Positions 15,748 to 24,218 of a stretch of DNA of 64,000 nucleotides are shown here, one piece after another (within the stretch, counting starts at the first letter, position 1; each line of letters starts with the position of its first letter). The notes under the pieces were generated by a model. It was not told the DNA's origin, made no database searches, and saw only the letters and a program-made list of their open reading frames with translations. The DNA comes from Actinacidiphila acididurans (GTDB lineage Bacteria > Actinomycetota > Actinomycetes > Streptomycetales > Streptomycetaceae), in assembly GCF_016918855.1 (NCBI RefSeq), contig NZ_JADKYB010000004.1:124001-188000 (forward strand), in the 5' to 3' direction. Made by a program: the position numbers and the translations under genes.

Positions 15748-16602
15748 CTACGCGGTCGCCGAGCGGTACTTGCGGACCGCCAGCGTGCGGAAGGCCAGGA
15801 TGATCAGCACGGACCACACGAGCGAGGCCCACACCGGGTGCTCCATCGGCCACGCGTTGGAGTGCACCACGCCCGGGTTGCCGAACAGTGTCCGGCAGGC
15901 CTGGACGGTGGCGCTGAACGGGTTCCACTCGGCCACGTGCCGCAGCCAGGGCGTCATCTTGTCCGGGGACACGAAGGCGTTGGACACGAAGGTCACCGGG
16001 AACAGCCAGATCAGGCCGCCGGAGGTGGCCGCCTCCGGGGTGCGCACGGTCAGGCCGATCAGCGCGCCGATCCAGGAGAAGGCGTAACCCAGCAGGAGCA
16101 GCAGCGCGAAGGCGGCGAACATCTTCGGCACGCCGTGGTGGATGCGCCAGCCGACCAGCACGCCGACTATCGCGAGCACCACCACGGTCAGCGCGGTCTG
16201 CACCAGGTCGGCCAGGGTGCGGCCGGTGAGCACCGCGCCGCGCGACATCGGCAGCGACCGGAACCGGTCCACCAGGCCCTTGTGCATGTCGTCGGCGATG
16301 CCGGCGCCCGCGCCCGCGGTGGCGAAGGTGACGGTCTGCGCGAAGATCCCGGCCATCAGGAACTCGCGGTAGGCGGTCGCCGAGAAGGTGCCGCCGACGT
16401 TCACCGAACCGCCGAAGACGTAACTGAACAGCACCACGAACATGATCGGCTGCACCAGGCCGAAGATCACGACCTCGGGGATGCGCATCATGCGCAGCAG
16501 ATTGCGCCGGGCGATCACCAGGGAGTCGTGCATCGACTGCAGCACTCCCCCGGCGGCGGTGGGCGCGAGAGTGCGCGTGTTCGGGTCGGTCACGACGGTC
16601 AT
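15748..16602 (-). CDS. ABC-2 type (DrrB-like) exporter permease
   Basis: 284 residues with six hydrophobic segments (about 42-65, 80-100, 130-155, 165-190, 200-220, 250-272). The ABC-2 membrane pattern is seen in ARRNLLRMMRIPEVVIFGLVQP and FRSLPMSRGAVLTGRTLADL, and the conserved WLRHVAEWNPFSATVQACR loop precedes the last helix. DrrB-type permeases export antibiotics or lipids with a DrrA ATPase. Its ATG overlaps the stop of the ATPase gene (ATGA at 16599-16602), so the subunits are translated together. The substrate is unknown. Confidence 0.9.
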   Translation of the reverse strand: MTVVTDPNTRTLAPTAAGGVLQSMHDSLVIARRNLLRMMRIPEVVIFGLVQPIMFVVLFSYVFGGSVNVGGTFSATAYREFLMAGIFAQTVTFATAGAGAGIADDMHKGLVDRFRSLPMSRGAVLTGRTLADLVQTALTVVVLAIVGVLVGWRIHHGVPKMFAAFALLLLLGYAFSWIGALIGLTVRTPEAATSGGLIWLFPVTFVSNAFVSPDKMTPWLRHVAEWNPFSATVQACRTLFGNPGVVHSNAWPMEHPVWASLVWSVLIILAFRTLAVRKYRSATA

Positions 16603-17609
16603 TTCACCGCCTCCTGTGCGAGCGACGGCTCGGTGCCGTCCCCGGCGCCCCCGTTGCCCGCGGCTTCCTGCTCGGCCCGGTGGCCGGTGAGCGAGATGAA
16701 CACGTCGTCGAGGGTCGGGCGGCGCAGCCCGATGTCGTCGATCTCGATGCCCTCGGCGTCCAGGTCCCGGATGATCTCGGCGAGCAGCTTGGCGCCGCCG
16801 GTGACCGGGACGGTGATCTTGCGGGTGTGCTGCTCGATCCCGGCCTCGCTCTTGCCGCGGGCGGACAGGATGCGGGCCGCGGCCTCGATGCGGCCGCGCT
16901 CGTGCACCACCACCTCCACCCGCTCCCCGCCGGTGCGGGCCTTGAGCTCGTCGGAGGTGCCGCGCGCGATGACCAGGCCGTGGTCGACCACGGCGATGTC
17001 GTGCGCCAGGTGGTCGGCCTCCTCCAGGTACTGAGTGGTGAGCAGCAACGTGGTGCCGCCCGCGACCAGTTCCTGGATGACCTCCCACAGCTGCTGCCGG
17101 TTGCGCGGGTCGAGCCCGGTGGTGGGCTCGTCCATGAACATCACCGGCGGGCTGACCACCAGCGCGGCGGCCAGGTCGAGCCGGCGGCGCATGCCGCCGG
17201 AGTACGTCTTGGACGGCCGGGTCGCGGCGTCGGCCAGGTTGAACCGCTCCAGCAGCTCGTCCGCGCGGGCCCGGGCGGCCTTGGCGGAGAGCTGGTAGAG
17301 CTGGCCCACCATCTGCAGGTTCTCCCGGCCGGTCAGGTACTCGTCGACCGCCGCGAACTGCCCGGACAGGCCGATGTGCCTGCGGACCTCGTTGGGATTC
17401 TTCAGGACGTCGATGCCCGCGACCACGGCCTTGCCGCTGTCGGGACGGAGCAGGGTGGTCAGGACCCGTACGGCGGTGGTCTTCCCCGCGCCGTTGGGAC
17501 CGAGCAGGCCGAGTACGGTCCCCTCCGGTACGTCGAGATCCACTCCCCCCAGCGCTCTGACGTCGCCGAAGGTCTTGACCAGACCTTCGGCGTAGATCGC
17601 GCCCGGCAT
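16599..17609 (-). CDS. DrrA-like ABC transporter ATPase
   Basis: 336 residues from the ATG at 17609 (GGGAGC about 9 bp upstream). It shows Walker A (GLLGPNGAGKTT), the Q-loop region IGLSGQFAAVDEYLTGRENL, the signature KTYSGGMRRRLDLAAAL, Walker B VMFMDEPTTGLDPRNR and the switch LLTTQYLEEADHLAH. The C-terminal extension of about 110 residues has RRPTLDDVFISLTGH, typical of DrrA daunorubicin-resistance-type exporters. It pairs with the downstream permease. A perfect palindrome about 170 bp upstream (17780-17797) is a candidate operator for the pair. Confidence 0.92.
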   Translation of the reverse strand: MPGAIYAEGLVKTFGDVRALGGVDLDVPEGTVLGLLGPNGAGKTTAVRVLTTLLRPDSGKAVVAGIDVLKNPNEVRRHIGLSGQFAAVDEYLTGRENLQMVGQLYQLSAKAARARADELLERFNLADAATRPSKTYSGGMRRRLDLAAALVVSPPVMFMDEPTTGLDPRNRQQLWEVIQELVAGGTTLLLTTQYLEEADHLAHDIAVVDHGLVIARGTSDELKARTGGERVEVVVHERGRIEAAARILSARGKSEAGIEQHTRKITVPVTGGAKLLAEIIRDLDAEGIEIDDIGLRRPTLDDVFISLTGHRAEQEAAGNGGAGDGTEPSLAQEAVK

Positions 17610-17779
17610 GTTGTTCGCTCCCGTCGGTTGCTCGATTGTCGCTGTGCCCGAGCCGCGCACGGCGGCTCCTCCCCGGTAGACCGGCACCGCGGCCGTAACT
17701 CATCGCGTACCTGTACACGTACACGCACGCGGGCATGCGCGCACGGCGGACGCCCGGGTGACAGGGCGCGATAATGCCA

Positions 17780-17797
17780 GACGCGATATATCGCGTC
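17780..17797. promoter_or_regulatory. Perfect 18-bp palindrome, candidate operator of the drrAB-like operon
   Basis: GACGCGATATATCGCGTC is fully palindromic with an AT-rich centre in otherwise GC-rich DNA. The nearest gene start is the exporter ATPase, about 170 bp away. TetR- or PadR-type regulators commonly control such exporters through sites of this kind. No regulator gene is adjacent. Confidence 0.5.
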
Positions 17798-17884
17798 AAC
17801 GGGATTTACGGGGGCGCCCGGGCGGGGTCAGCGGGTGCGGCGGGTCCGGCGGTTCCGTCGGGGTCGGCAGGTCGTCCGGCCGGC

Positions 17885-19105
17885 TCAGTCGATCACCGGG
17901 TACCCGGCGTCCTCCAGCGCCGCGCCGAGGGCCGCGCAGTGCTCGTGGCCCTTGGTCTCCAGGTGCACCTCGACCTCGGCCTCGGTCAGGCCGAGCCGGG
18001 GGTCGGTCCGGACGTGGCTCACGTCGAGGACGTTGGCGTCCGCCGCCGAGAACACCCCCAGCAGCGTGGCCAGCGCGCCGGGGCGGTCGTGCAGGCGGAC
18101 CCGCAGCGACAGGTAGCGGCCGGCCGCGGACATGCCGTGCCGCAGGGTGCGCTGCATCAGCAGTGGGTCCACGTTGCCGCCGGACAGCACCGCCACCACC
18201 GGCCCGGCGAACGACTCCGGTGCGGCCAGCAGCGCCGCCACCGGGCTCGCCCCGGCCGGCTCGACCACCATCTTGGCCCGTTCCAGGCACAGCAGCAGCG
18301 CCGAGGACAACTGGTCCTCGGTCACCGTGACCACCTCGTCCACCAGCTCGCGGATGATCGCGAACGGCAGGTCGCCGGGCCGGCCGACCATGATCCCGTC
18401 CGCCATGGTGGCCACCGATTCCAGCGTCACCGGACGCCCGGCGGCCAGCGAGGGCGGGTACGCCGCCGCGCCCGCGGCCTGCACCCCCACGATCCGCACC
18501 TGCGGCCGCAGCGCCTTGACCGCCAGCGCCACCCCCGCGGCCAGCCCGCCGCCGCCCACGCCCACCACGATCGTGCCGACCTCCGGGCACTGCTCCATGA
18601 TCTCCAGGCCCAGCGTGCCCTGGCCGGCGATGACGTCCTGGTGGTCGAAGGGGTGGATGAAGACCGCGCCGGTCGACTCCGCGTACTCCTTGGCCGCCAG
18701 CAGCGACTCGTCGACCACCGCGCCGTGCAGCCGCACCTCGGCGCCGTACTCCCGGGTCGCGGCGACCTTCGGCAGCGGGGCGCCGACCGGCATGAACACC
18801 GTCGAGCGCACCCCGAGCAGCGAGGCCGCCAGCGCCACGCCCTGCGCGTGGTTGCCGGCGCTGGCCGCGACCACCCCGGCCGCGCGCTGCTCCGGGGTGA
18901 GCCCGGCGATGCGCACGTACGCGCCGCGGATCTTGAACGACCCGGTCCGCTGCAGGTTCTCGCACTTCAGGTGCACTGGTGCCCCGACCAGCGACGACAG
19001 GTGACGCGAGCCCTCCATGGGGGTGACCCGGGCTACGCCGGCGAGCATTTTGTGCGCACCGCGCACGTCGTCGAGAGTGATCGCTGCGGGCCGGCTTGCG
19101 TCCAT
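17885..19105 (-). CDS. ilvA: Threonine ammonia-lyase (threonine dehydratase) with ACT domain
   Basis: 406 residues. The PLP lysine is in TGSFKIRGAY (about residue 55); ASAGNHAQGVALAA binds the substrate carboxylate and VGVGGGGLAAGVALAV the cofactor phosphate. The C-terminal 80 residues (SLRVRLHDRPGALATLLGVFSAADANVLDV) are one ACT-type regulatory domain. It converts threonine to 2-oxobutyrate plus ammonia, feeding isoleucine synthesis or catabolism. The single ACT domain and length of about 400 residues are of the short (TdcB/CTDH-like) form. The ATG at 19105 was preferred over an upstream ATG at 19153 because the family starts near this point. Confidence 0.92.
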   Translation of the reverse strand: MDASRPAAITLDDVRGAHKMLAGVARVTPMEGSRHLSSLVGAPVHLKCENLQRTGSFKIRGAYVRIAGLTPEQRAAGVVAASAGNHAQGVALAASLLGVRSTVFMPVGAPLPKVAATREYGAEVRLHGAVVDESLLAAKEYAESTGAVFIHPFDHQDVIAGQGTLGLEIMEQCPEVGTIVVGVGGGGLAAGVALAVKALRPQVRIVGVQAAGAAAYPPSLAAGRPVTLESVATMADGIMVGRPGDLPFAIIRELVDEVVTVTEDQLSSALLLCLERAKMVVEPAGASPVAALLAAPESFAGPVVAVLSGGNVDPLLMQRTLRHGMSAAGRYLSLRVRLHDRPGALATLLGVFSAADANVLDVSHVRTDPRLGLTEAEVEVHLETKGHEHCAALGAALEDAGYPVID

Positions 19106-19388
19106 GGCCCCAGTGTCGCAGCTCTGCCTTCCCCGCACCCCCAGCGCCCTCACCTGGGCCTTCGCACCGCCCCCGGGGCGTGGGCGCGCCCGGACGGCGC
19201 ATCCGCCGGTGGTACGGACCCGCGCCGACCCGCCGGGACCGGGCGTACGGCTGCTTTCGGGCGCATTGCGGTTTGGGCGGGAACGGCCCCTGGGCCACTC
19301 GCTCCGCGTACTCTTCTCCCAACTTCAGGCCCAACTTCAGGCCCCGTCCCCCTCATTGCAGGACCGAGAGAACGCGAGCTTTCAGGTC

Positions 19389-19934
19389 ATGTCCAACCCC
19401 ACGGAGACCTCGACCGAACTCCTTGAGCGGCTCCAGCACCAGGTCGCCCTCTTCGCCCGCCGCGCCGAACAGACGCGGCTCGGCGGCGTCGGCAAGGCCC
19501 GCAACTCCATGGACCGCGCCGCCTATCTGCTGCTCAACCGGCTGGACCGGGAGGGCCCGATGGGCGTCAAGGCGCTCGCCGAAGCCATGGGCATCGACTC
19601 CTCGACAGTGACCCGGCAGGTCGCGCCGCTGGTCGACACCGGCCTGGTCAAACGCACCTCGCACCCCGAGGACGGCCGCGCCGTCGTCCTCGCCCTCTCC
19701 CCACGCGGCCGCGGCCGGCTCAACGAGGTCCGCGACTCCCGGCGCAGGCTGATGGCCCAGGTCACCGACGCCTGGACCACCCAGGAACGGGAGATCTTCA
19801 CCGAGCTGCTGATCCGCTTCAACACCGGCCTCGCCGAGTGGCACGCGGGACTGCGCGAGGAGACCGAGGAGCAGGCGGCGCGCGGGACGCAGGGGGGCAC
19901 ATCGGGGGCGCGAACGGAGCCGCAGGGGGCTTGA
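19389..19934 (+). CDS. MarR family transcriptional regulator
   Basis: 181 residues from ATG 19389. The winged-helix DNA-binding domain is at about 50-115: YLLLNRLDREGPMGVKALAEAMGIDSSTVTRQVAPLVDTGLV is the helix-turn-helix and KRTSHPEDGRAVVLALSPRG the wing with its conserved D-x-R. N- and C-terminal helices would dimerise. MarR proteins usually repress nearby efflux or metabolic genes until they bind a phenolic-type ligand. The next gene (sigma-like) starts 32 bp downstream, on the same strand. It is divergent from ilvA across about 280 bp. Confidence 0.9.
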   Translation: MSNPTETSTELLERLQHQVALFARRAEQTRLGGVGKARNSMDRAAYLLLNRLDREGPMGVKALAEAMGIDSSTVTRQVAPLVDTGLVKRTSHPEDGRAVVLALSPRGRGRLNEVRDSRRRLMAQVTDAWTTQEREIFTELLIRFNTGLAEWHAGLREETEEQAARGTQGGTSGARTEPQGA

Positions 19935-19966
19935 CCCGCGGCGCCGGGTTGCCGTCCCATGGCCGC

Positions 19967-20467
19967 GTGGGCAAGCGCCGGGCGGCAGCGGAACTGCGAC
20001 GGGACGCCGAGTTCGCGGCGTTCACCGCGGGAGCGGCCGGGCGCCTGCTGCACTCCGCCCTGCTCCTCACCGGCGACCGAGCCGACGCCGAACGGCTCCT
20101 GGTCGCCACCTTGGCCAGGACCTACGCCGACTGGTTCCGGATGCGCGCGGAGGACCCCTACGAGCAGGCCCGCAGCGAACTCGTCCGCCGCTACGCCGGC
20201 CGCCCCCGCTGGCGCCGCCCGCACGGCGGCACCCTGGACCGCCTCTCCGCGCAGGAACGGCTGGTCGTGACCCTGAGGCTGTTCGAGGGCGTCGCCGAGG
20301 AACAGGCGGCGGCGCAGCTCGGACTGCCGGCCGAACGGGTCCGCGCGATCTGCGGGCGTGCCACGGCGACCCTGCGGTCCAGGCCAGGGCCCTCGCGGGG
20401 CCCGTCGAGGGGGTCCGGGCGCGGCCCGGAGCCGGCCGGTTACCGGCTCGGCGGGACGTCGACATGA
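19967..20467 (+). CDS. SigE-family ECF sigma-like factor
   Basis: About 166 residues from a GTG at 19967; the frame is open upstream to 19838, so the start is uncertain. Region 2-like sequence (RDAEFAAFTAGAAGRLLHSALLLTGDRADAERLLVATLARTYADW) and region 4-like sequence (LSAQERLVVTLRLFEGVAEEQAAAQLGLPAERVRAICGRATATL) match the short SigE/SigM-like sigma proteins of streptomycetes. The C-terminal 30 residues are Arg/Gly/Pro-rich. Its stop overlaps the next gene's start (ATGA), so the two are co-translated, as sigma/anti-sigma pairs often are. Confidence 0.75.
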   Translation: MGKRRAAAELRRDAEFAAFTAGAAGRLLHSALLLTGDRADAERLLVATLARTYADWFRMRAEDPYEQARSELVRRYAGRPRWRRPHGGTLDRLSAQERLVVTLRLFEGVAEEQAAAQLGLPAERVRAICGRATATLRSRPGPSRGPSRGSGRGPEPAGYRLGGTST

Positions 20468-20736
20468 GCACCCTGCCCAACCGGCGCGACGACGAGGTTC
20501 GGCGGCAGCTGGACACCCCGCACCCGATGGTGCCGCCGGACCTCGCCTCCCGCGCCGCGGCCCGCGGCCGGCTGATCGTCCGGCGGCGCCGGATCACGCA
20601 CGCGGTGCTGTGGACGCTTGTGGTGGCCGCGGTGATCGCCGGGATCGTGCTGGCGGTGCTGCTGTGGCCGGACAACGGCTCGTCGCAGGTGCCGGACGCG
20701 CCGGGCGGCGGGGCGTGGTGGCCGGTGGGTGGGTAG
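20464..20736 (+). CDS. Small single-pass membrane protein paired with the sigma-like factor
   Basis: 90 residues: a cytoplasmic N-terminus of about 45 residues rich in Arg, one membrane helix at about 47-69 (AVLWTLVVAAVIAGIVLAVLLW), and a short outside tail. No zinc-binding anti-sigma motif is present. Because it is translationally coupled to a sigma-like gene and membrane-anchored, it could tether or inhibit that factor. This is inference from arrangement only. Confidence 0.65.
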   Translation: MSTLPNRRDDEVRRQLDTPHPMVPPDLASRAAARGRLIVRRRRITHAVLWTLVVAAVIAGIVLAVLLWPDNGSSQVPDAPGGGAWWPVGG

Positions 20737-20741
20737 CCGCG

Positions 20742-20815
20742 CAGGTACGTAGATACGTAGGCGCGTAGGTACGTCGGCGCGTAGTGCGTCGGGCGAGGTA
20801 CGTACGGGTGGTCGA
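20742..20815. repeat. Degenerate TACGTAG-type repeat cluster
   Basis: Five or more imperfect copies of (G)TACGTAG / GCGCGTAGG occur in about 70 bp between the small membrane protein gene and the metB terminator. No gene is visible in this gap. TACG-rich stretches recur elsewhere in this window, for example 27470-27590 and 60890-60965. Confidence 0.5.
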
Positions 20816-20922
20816 CGCGCGGTCGTACCGCTGGCGTACGCCAGGGCGTAGGTGGCGGCGCGGATCCGCAGGACGGACGCGGCACCCGGAGGAGACGGAC
20901 CCGACACCCTACGGCGTACGGC

Positions 20923-20960
20923 TCACCGGCCGGCCGTTCGCTGTTCGCACCGGCCGGTGA
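20923..20960 (-). terminator. Putative metB terminator
   Basis: An 11-bp perfect inverted repeat (20923-20933 with 20950-20960) with a 16-base loop lies 13 bp beyond the metB stop codon. Confidence 0.6.
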
Positions 20961-20972
20961 ACCGCAGGGGTC

Positions 20973-22136
20973 TCAGCCCAGGGCCTGCTGGAGGTCGGCG
21001 AGAAGGTCGGAGACGGCCTCGATGCCGACGGACAGGCGGACGAGGTCGGCGGGGACCTCGAGGGCGGAGCCGGCGACCGAGGCGTGGGTCATCCGGCCGG
21101 GGTGCTCGATCAGGGACTCGACGCCGCCCAGGGACTCGCCGAGGGTGAAGAGTTCGGCGCGGTTGCAGACCTCGACGGCCGCGGTCTCGCCGCCCTCGAC
21201 GCGGAAGGAGATCATGCCGCCGAAGGTCCGCATCTGCGCGGCGGCCACCTTGTGCCCGGGGTGCTCGGGCAGGCCCGGGTAGTAGACCTGGGTGACGCGC
21301 GGGTGGGTGGCCAGCATCTCGGCGATGCGCTCGGCGTTCTCGCTGTGCCGGTCCATCCGTACCGACAGCGTCTTGATGCCGCGCATCACCAGCCAGGCGT
21401 CGAAGGGCCCGGCGACCGCACCCATGGCGTTCTGGTGGTAGGCGATCTCGTCGCCGAGGCCGGCGTCGGCGGTGATCAGCGCGCCGCCGACCACGTCGGA
21501 GTGCCCGCCCATGTACTTGGTGGTGGAGTGCACGACCACGTCCGCGCCGAGCGCGAGCGGCTGCTGGAGGTAGGGGCTGGCGAAGGTGTTGTCGACGACC
21601 AGCTTCGCCCCGGCGCCGCGGGCGACCTCGGCGAGCGCGGCGATGTCGCTGATGCCGAGCAGCGGGTTGGAGGGGGTCTCCACCCAGATCACCTTGGTGC
21701 GCGGCTGGAGGGCCTGGCGTACCGCCGCGGGGTCGGAGGTGTCGGCGACGGTCCACTGCACGCCCCAGCGCTCGACGACCTTGGCGAACAGGCGGAAGGT
21801 GCCGCCGTAGGCGTCGTTCGGGATCACCACGTGGTCGCCGGGGACCAGCAGGGTGCGCAGCAGACAGTCCTCGGCGGCCAGGCCCGAGGCGAAGGCGAGG
21901 CCGCGGCTGCCGCCCTCCAGGGCGGCGAGGTTCTGCTCCAGGGCGGTACGGGTGGGGTTGGCCGAGCGGCTGTACTCGTAGCCGCCGCGGAGCCCGCCGA
22001 CGCCGTCCTGTTTGTACGTCGACACCTGGTAGATCGGGGTGACCACCGCCCCGGTCGCCGCGTCGGCCGGCTGGCCGGCGTGGATGGCGAGCGTTTCGAA
22101 GTGGTGGGGTGGTGCGGCGGAGTGCTGATCGCTCAT
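20973..22136 (-). CDS. metB: Cystathionine gamma-synthase / PLP-dependent trans-sulfuration enzyme
   Basis: 387 residues, type I fold of the Cys/Met metabolism family. It has the N-terminal ETLAIHAGQ, the YEYSRSANPTR active-site entry, the cofactor region DNTFASPYLQQPL, the PLP lysine in VVHSTTKYMGGHSD, and the C-terminal SLGGVESLIEHPGRMTHAS and LVRLSVGIE. It makes cystathionine from an activated homoserine and cysteine for methionine synthesis; the cystathionine gamma-lyase activity of close relatives cannot be excluded from sequence. It is divergent from msrA, another methionine-related gene, across 180 bp. Confidence 0.92.
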   Translation of the reverse strand: MSDQHSAAPPHHFETLAIHAGQPADAATGAVVTPIYQVSTYKQDGVGGLRGGYEYSRSANPTRTALEQNLAALEGGSRGLAFASGLAAEDCLLRTLLVPGDHVVIPNDAYGGTFRLFAKVVERWGVQWTVADTSDPAAVRQALQPRTKVIWVETPSNPLLGISDIAALAEVARGAGAKLVVDNTFASPYLQQPLALGADVVVHSTTKYMGGHSDVVGGALITADAGLGDEIAYHQNAMGAVAGPFDAWLVMRGIKTLSVRMDRHSENAERIAEMLATHPRVTQVYYPGLPEHPGHKVAAAQMRTFGGMISFRVEGGETAAVEVCNRAELFTLGESLGGVESLIEHPGRMTHASVAGSALEVPADLVRLSVGIEAVSDLLADLQQALG

Positions 22137-22316
22137 GGGCTCGAGCGTAGTGGGCGCGGGGCGGCGGTACGGGCAGGTTCGGGCGGAATCAGGGGAGGCC
22201 GGATTGCGTTGTAGCGTCTGGTCGACCGGTGGTGCGGCGCGAGGTGACCCCTGGCGCAGGGCGCCACCGGACGGACCAGGGCCAGATCACGCACCCGCGT
22301 CGGAGGAGTACCGCTG

Positions 22317-22970
22317 ATGCTGTTCAACCGCTACAAGTCGCACCTTCCCACGGCGGAGGAGGCGCTGCCGGGTCGCGCGCAGCCGGAGTTCCCCGTGCCG
22401 GCCCGCCACACCGTCCTGGGCAACCCGCTGACCGGCCCGTACCCGGAGGGGCTGGAGATCGCGGACTTCGGGCTGGGCTGCTTCTGGGGCGCCGAGCGGG
22501 TCTTCTGGCAGATCCCGGGCGTGTGGACCACGCTGGTCGGCTACCAGGGCGGCCACACCCCGAACCCCTCGTACGAGGAGGTGTGCACCGGGATGACCGG
22601 CCACACCGAAGCGGTGCGCGTCGTCTACGACCCCGCCCTCGTCTCGTACGAGCAGCTGCTGAAGGCCTTCTGGGAGGGCCACGACCCCACGCAGGGCTTC
22701 CGTCAGGGCAACGACGTGGGCACCCAGTACCGCTCCGCGGTCTACACCCACTCCCCGTCCCAGGCCGCCACCGCCGAAACCTCCCGCGCCGCCTTCCAGT
22801 CCGTCCTCACGGCGGCCGGCCACCCCACGATCACCACCGAAATCCTCCCCGCCGGCCCCTTCTACCCGGCCGAGCCCTACCACCAGCAGTACCTGGACAA
22901 AAACCCCAACGGCTACTGCGGCCTCGGCGGGACCGGGCTCTCCTGCCCGGTGGGCATCGCGAAGGCGTAA
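22317..22970 (+). CDS. msrA: Peptide methionine (S)-S-oxide reductase MsrA
   Basis: 217 residues. The catalytic cysteine is in [13 protein letters not shown] (about residue 54), with the substrate-binding [26 protein letters not shown] and the [21 protein letters not shown] block. C-terminal cysteines ([16 protein letters not shown]) are the resolving residues that pass electrons from thioredoxin. It repairs oxidised methionine in proteins. The ATG has GGAGGAG about 8 bp upstream. An N-terminal extension of about 45 residues before the core is usual in streptomycetes. Confidence 0.95.
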   Translation: MLFNRYKSHLPTAEEALPGRAQPEFPVPARHTVLGNPLTGPYPEGLEIADFGLGCFWGAERVFWQIPGVWTTLVGYQGGHTPNPSYEEVCTGMTGHTEAVRVVYDPALVSYEQLLKAFWEGHDPTQGFRQGNDVGTQYRSAVYTHSPSQAATAETSRAAFQSVLTAAGHPTITTEILPAGPFYPAEPYHQQYLDKNPNGYCGLGGTGLSCPVGIAKA

Positions 22971-22976
22971 CCCTTC

Positions 22977-22998
22977 CCCGCCCGGTCTGCCGGGCGGG
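22977..22998 (+). terminator. Putative msrA terminator
   Basis: A 9-bp GC stem (22977-22985 with 22990-22998) with a TCTG tetraloop lies 6 bp after the msrA stop codon. Confidence 0.65.
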
Positions 22999-23185
22999 CC
23001 CGCTGTCATTGACGCGGCCGTTCCCGTACGGGCGGGGGCGGCCGCGCCGTTTGTTGTGACGTGTCCACCACCCCTGCGCTGATCACACGATCAGGTGATC
23101 ATGGTCCAAGCCGGCCAGCAGGGTCCCGTCGCGAGCGGCGCTTCTGTCTCGGCTCGGACTTCGTGCCGCACGCCGCCTGAGGGGT

Positions 23186-23923
23186 TCAGCTGGGGCTGCA
23201 GGGCCCGTCGATGAGGGCGAGGTGGGCCGCGGCGGAGCGGGAGAGGCTGGCCAGGAGGGCTTCGCCTTTGGCCGCGGTGGCCAGGGAGGGGCGGCCGATG
23301 ACGCCGGTGGTGGTGTAGCCGGCCATGCCGAGGGTGAGCAGGTGGGGGCGATCGACGGCTACGTGGTCGGTGGTCTCGATGCCGTCGCGTACGAGGTGCG
23401 GGGCGCCGTGGAGGAGGAGGGAGACCTCGAACTCCCCGCCGTGCATGTCCTCGCCTGGGCCGCTCTCTGTCGCCGCGTCGCGGCGGGCCCGGGCGCGGTC
23501 CTCGGAGCCGGGGAAGAGGGCGAGGCGGGGGCCGTTGACGTTGAGTTCCTGGACGACGTTGGACAGGACGTAGTTGCCGCCGTGGCCGCTGACAATGAGC
23601 AGTCCGGGGGTGCCGGCCGCTTCGAGGGACCGCCAGATGTCGTTGACCATCGCGTAGAGCGTGGCGGCGCTGATGCTTACGGTGCCGGGCATGTGGGCGT
23701 GCTCGTGGGAGCAGGAGATGGTGACCGGCGGCAGCAGGAACAGGCCGTGGTCGTCGGCGATGCGGCGGGCGATGAGACACGCGATCGCCGTGTCGGTGAT
23801 CAACGGCAGGTGCTCGCCGTGCTGTTCGAAGCTGCCCACGGGCAGGACGGCGACGGCTTTGCCCCTGCGGCGCTCGTCACTGGAGGTGGCCTGTGTGATC
23901 AGTTCGTCCATGATCCTCAGCAT
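23186..23923 (-). CDS. Creatininase-family amidohydrolase
   Basis: 245 residues. Metal ligands are visible in the family motifs PVGSFEQHGEHLPLITDT (Glu, His, Asp), SHEHAHMPGTVS, IVSGHGGNYVL and GEDMHGGEFEVS. Members hydrolyse cyclic amides or peptide-like C-N bonds (creatinine, riboflavin-pathway intermediates, MftE-type peptide trimming). No mycofactocin or creatinine-pathway gene is nearby, so the substrate is open. ATG codons at 23923 and 23911 are both possible; the second has TGAGGA closer to ideal distance. The first overlaps the end of the disrupted regulator upstream. Confidence 0.85.
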   Translation of the reverse strand: MLRIMDELITQATSSDERRRGKAVAVLPVGSFEQHGEHLPLITDTAIACLIARRIADDHGLFLLPPVTISCSHEHAHMPGTVSISAATLYAMVNDIWRSLEAAGTPGLLIVSGHGGNYVLSNVVQELNVNGPRLALFPGSEDRARARRDAATESGPGEDMHGGEFEVSLLLHGAPHLVRDGIETTDHVAVDRPHLLTLGMAGYTTTGVIGRPSLATAAKGEALLASLSRSAAAHLALIDGPCSPS

Positions 23924-24197
23924 CTCCCTTGCGTGCCGGGGGCGTTGAATCCGTCAGCCACCCGCTTGATGACGCCGCTGTCCCAGATCGCCCGGTGGCC
24001 CGCGATCACTTCGGGAAGGCATCGGGAAGGCATCTGAGCGCGAGGTCGCAGCGGCGGGCGATCAGGGGGTAGACCCCAGCGCGCACTTTGACGAGCCTGA
24101 AGACCTGCGAGAAGTCGCGTTGGCAGCGGGCCTCGATCATCTCGTGGTCGCTCAGCAGGCGAGCCGGGAGGTCGTGTGGCGGTTCGTATCTGGGCAT
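23917..24197 (-). pseudogene. XRE-type regulator N-terminal part, frameshifted by an 11-bp tandem duplication
   Basis: From the ATG at 24197 the frame encodes MPRYEPPHDLPARLLSDHEM... FRLVKVRAGVYPLIARRCDL, the opening of streptomycete HTH/TPR regulators. It then ends at FPK* because TCGGGAAGGCA is present twice in tandem (24011-24032). Removing one copy restores reading into PEVIAGHRAIWDSGVIKRVADGFNAPG, the expected second half of the HTH. That frame stops at 23917-23919, overlapping the creatininase start. The protein would be only about 90 residues, so the C-terminal TPR part was already absent. Confidence 0.75.
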
Positions 24198-24218
24198 GAG
24201 CCGTGCTCCGTTTCCCAC

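Noticed and set aside
17796..19334. Minus-strand 512-codon frame overlapping ilvA
   Set aside because: Arg/Gly-rich shadow frame; the frame ending at 17885 carries all PLP-enzyme motifs.
22137..22316. SAM or other methionine riboswitch upstream of metB
   Set aside because: No recognisable conserved riboswitch core in the 180-bp leader.
23059..23185. Possible RNA gene between msrA and the creatininase-family gene
   Set aside because: Only a small TGATCA-rich inverted repeat is seen; no tRNA or known RNA fold.
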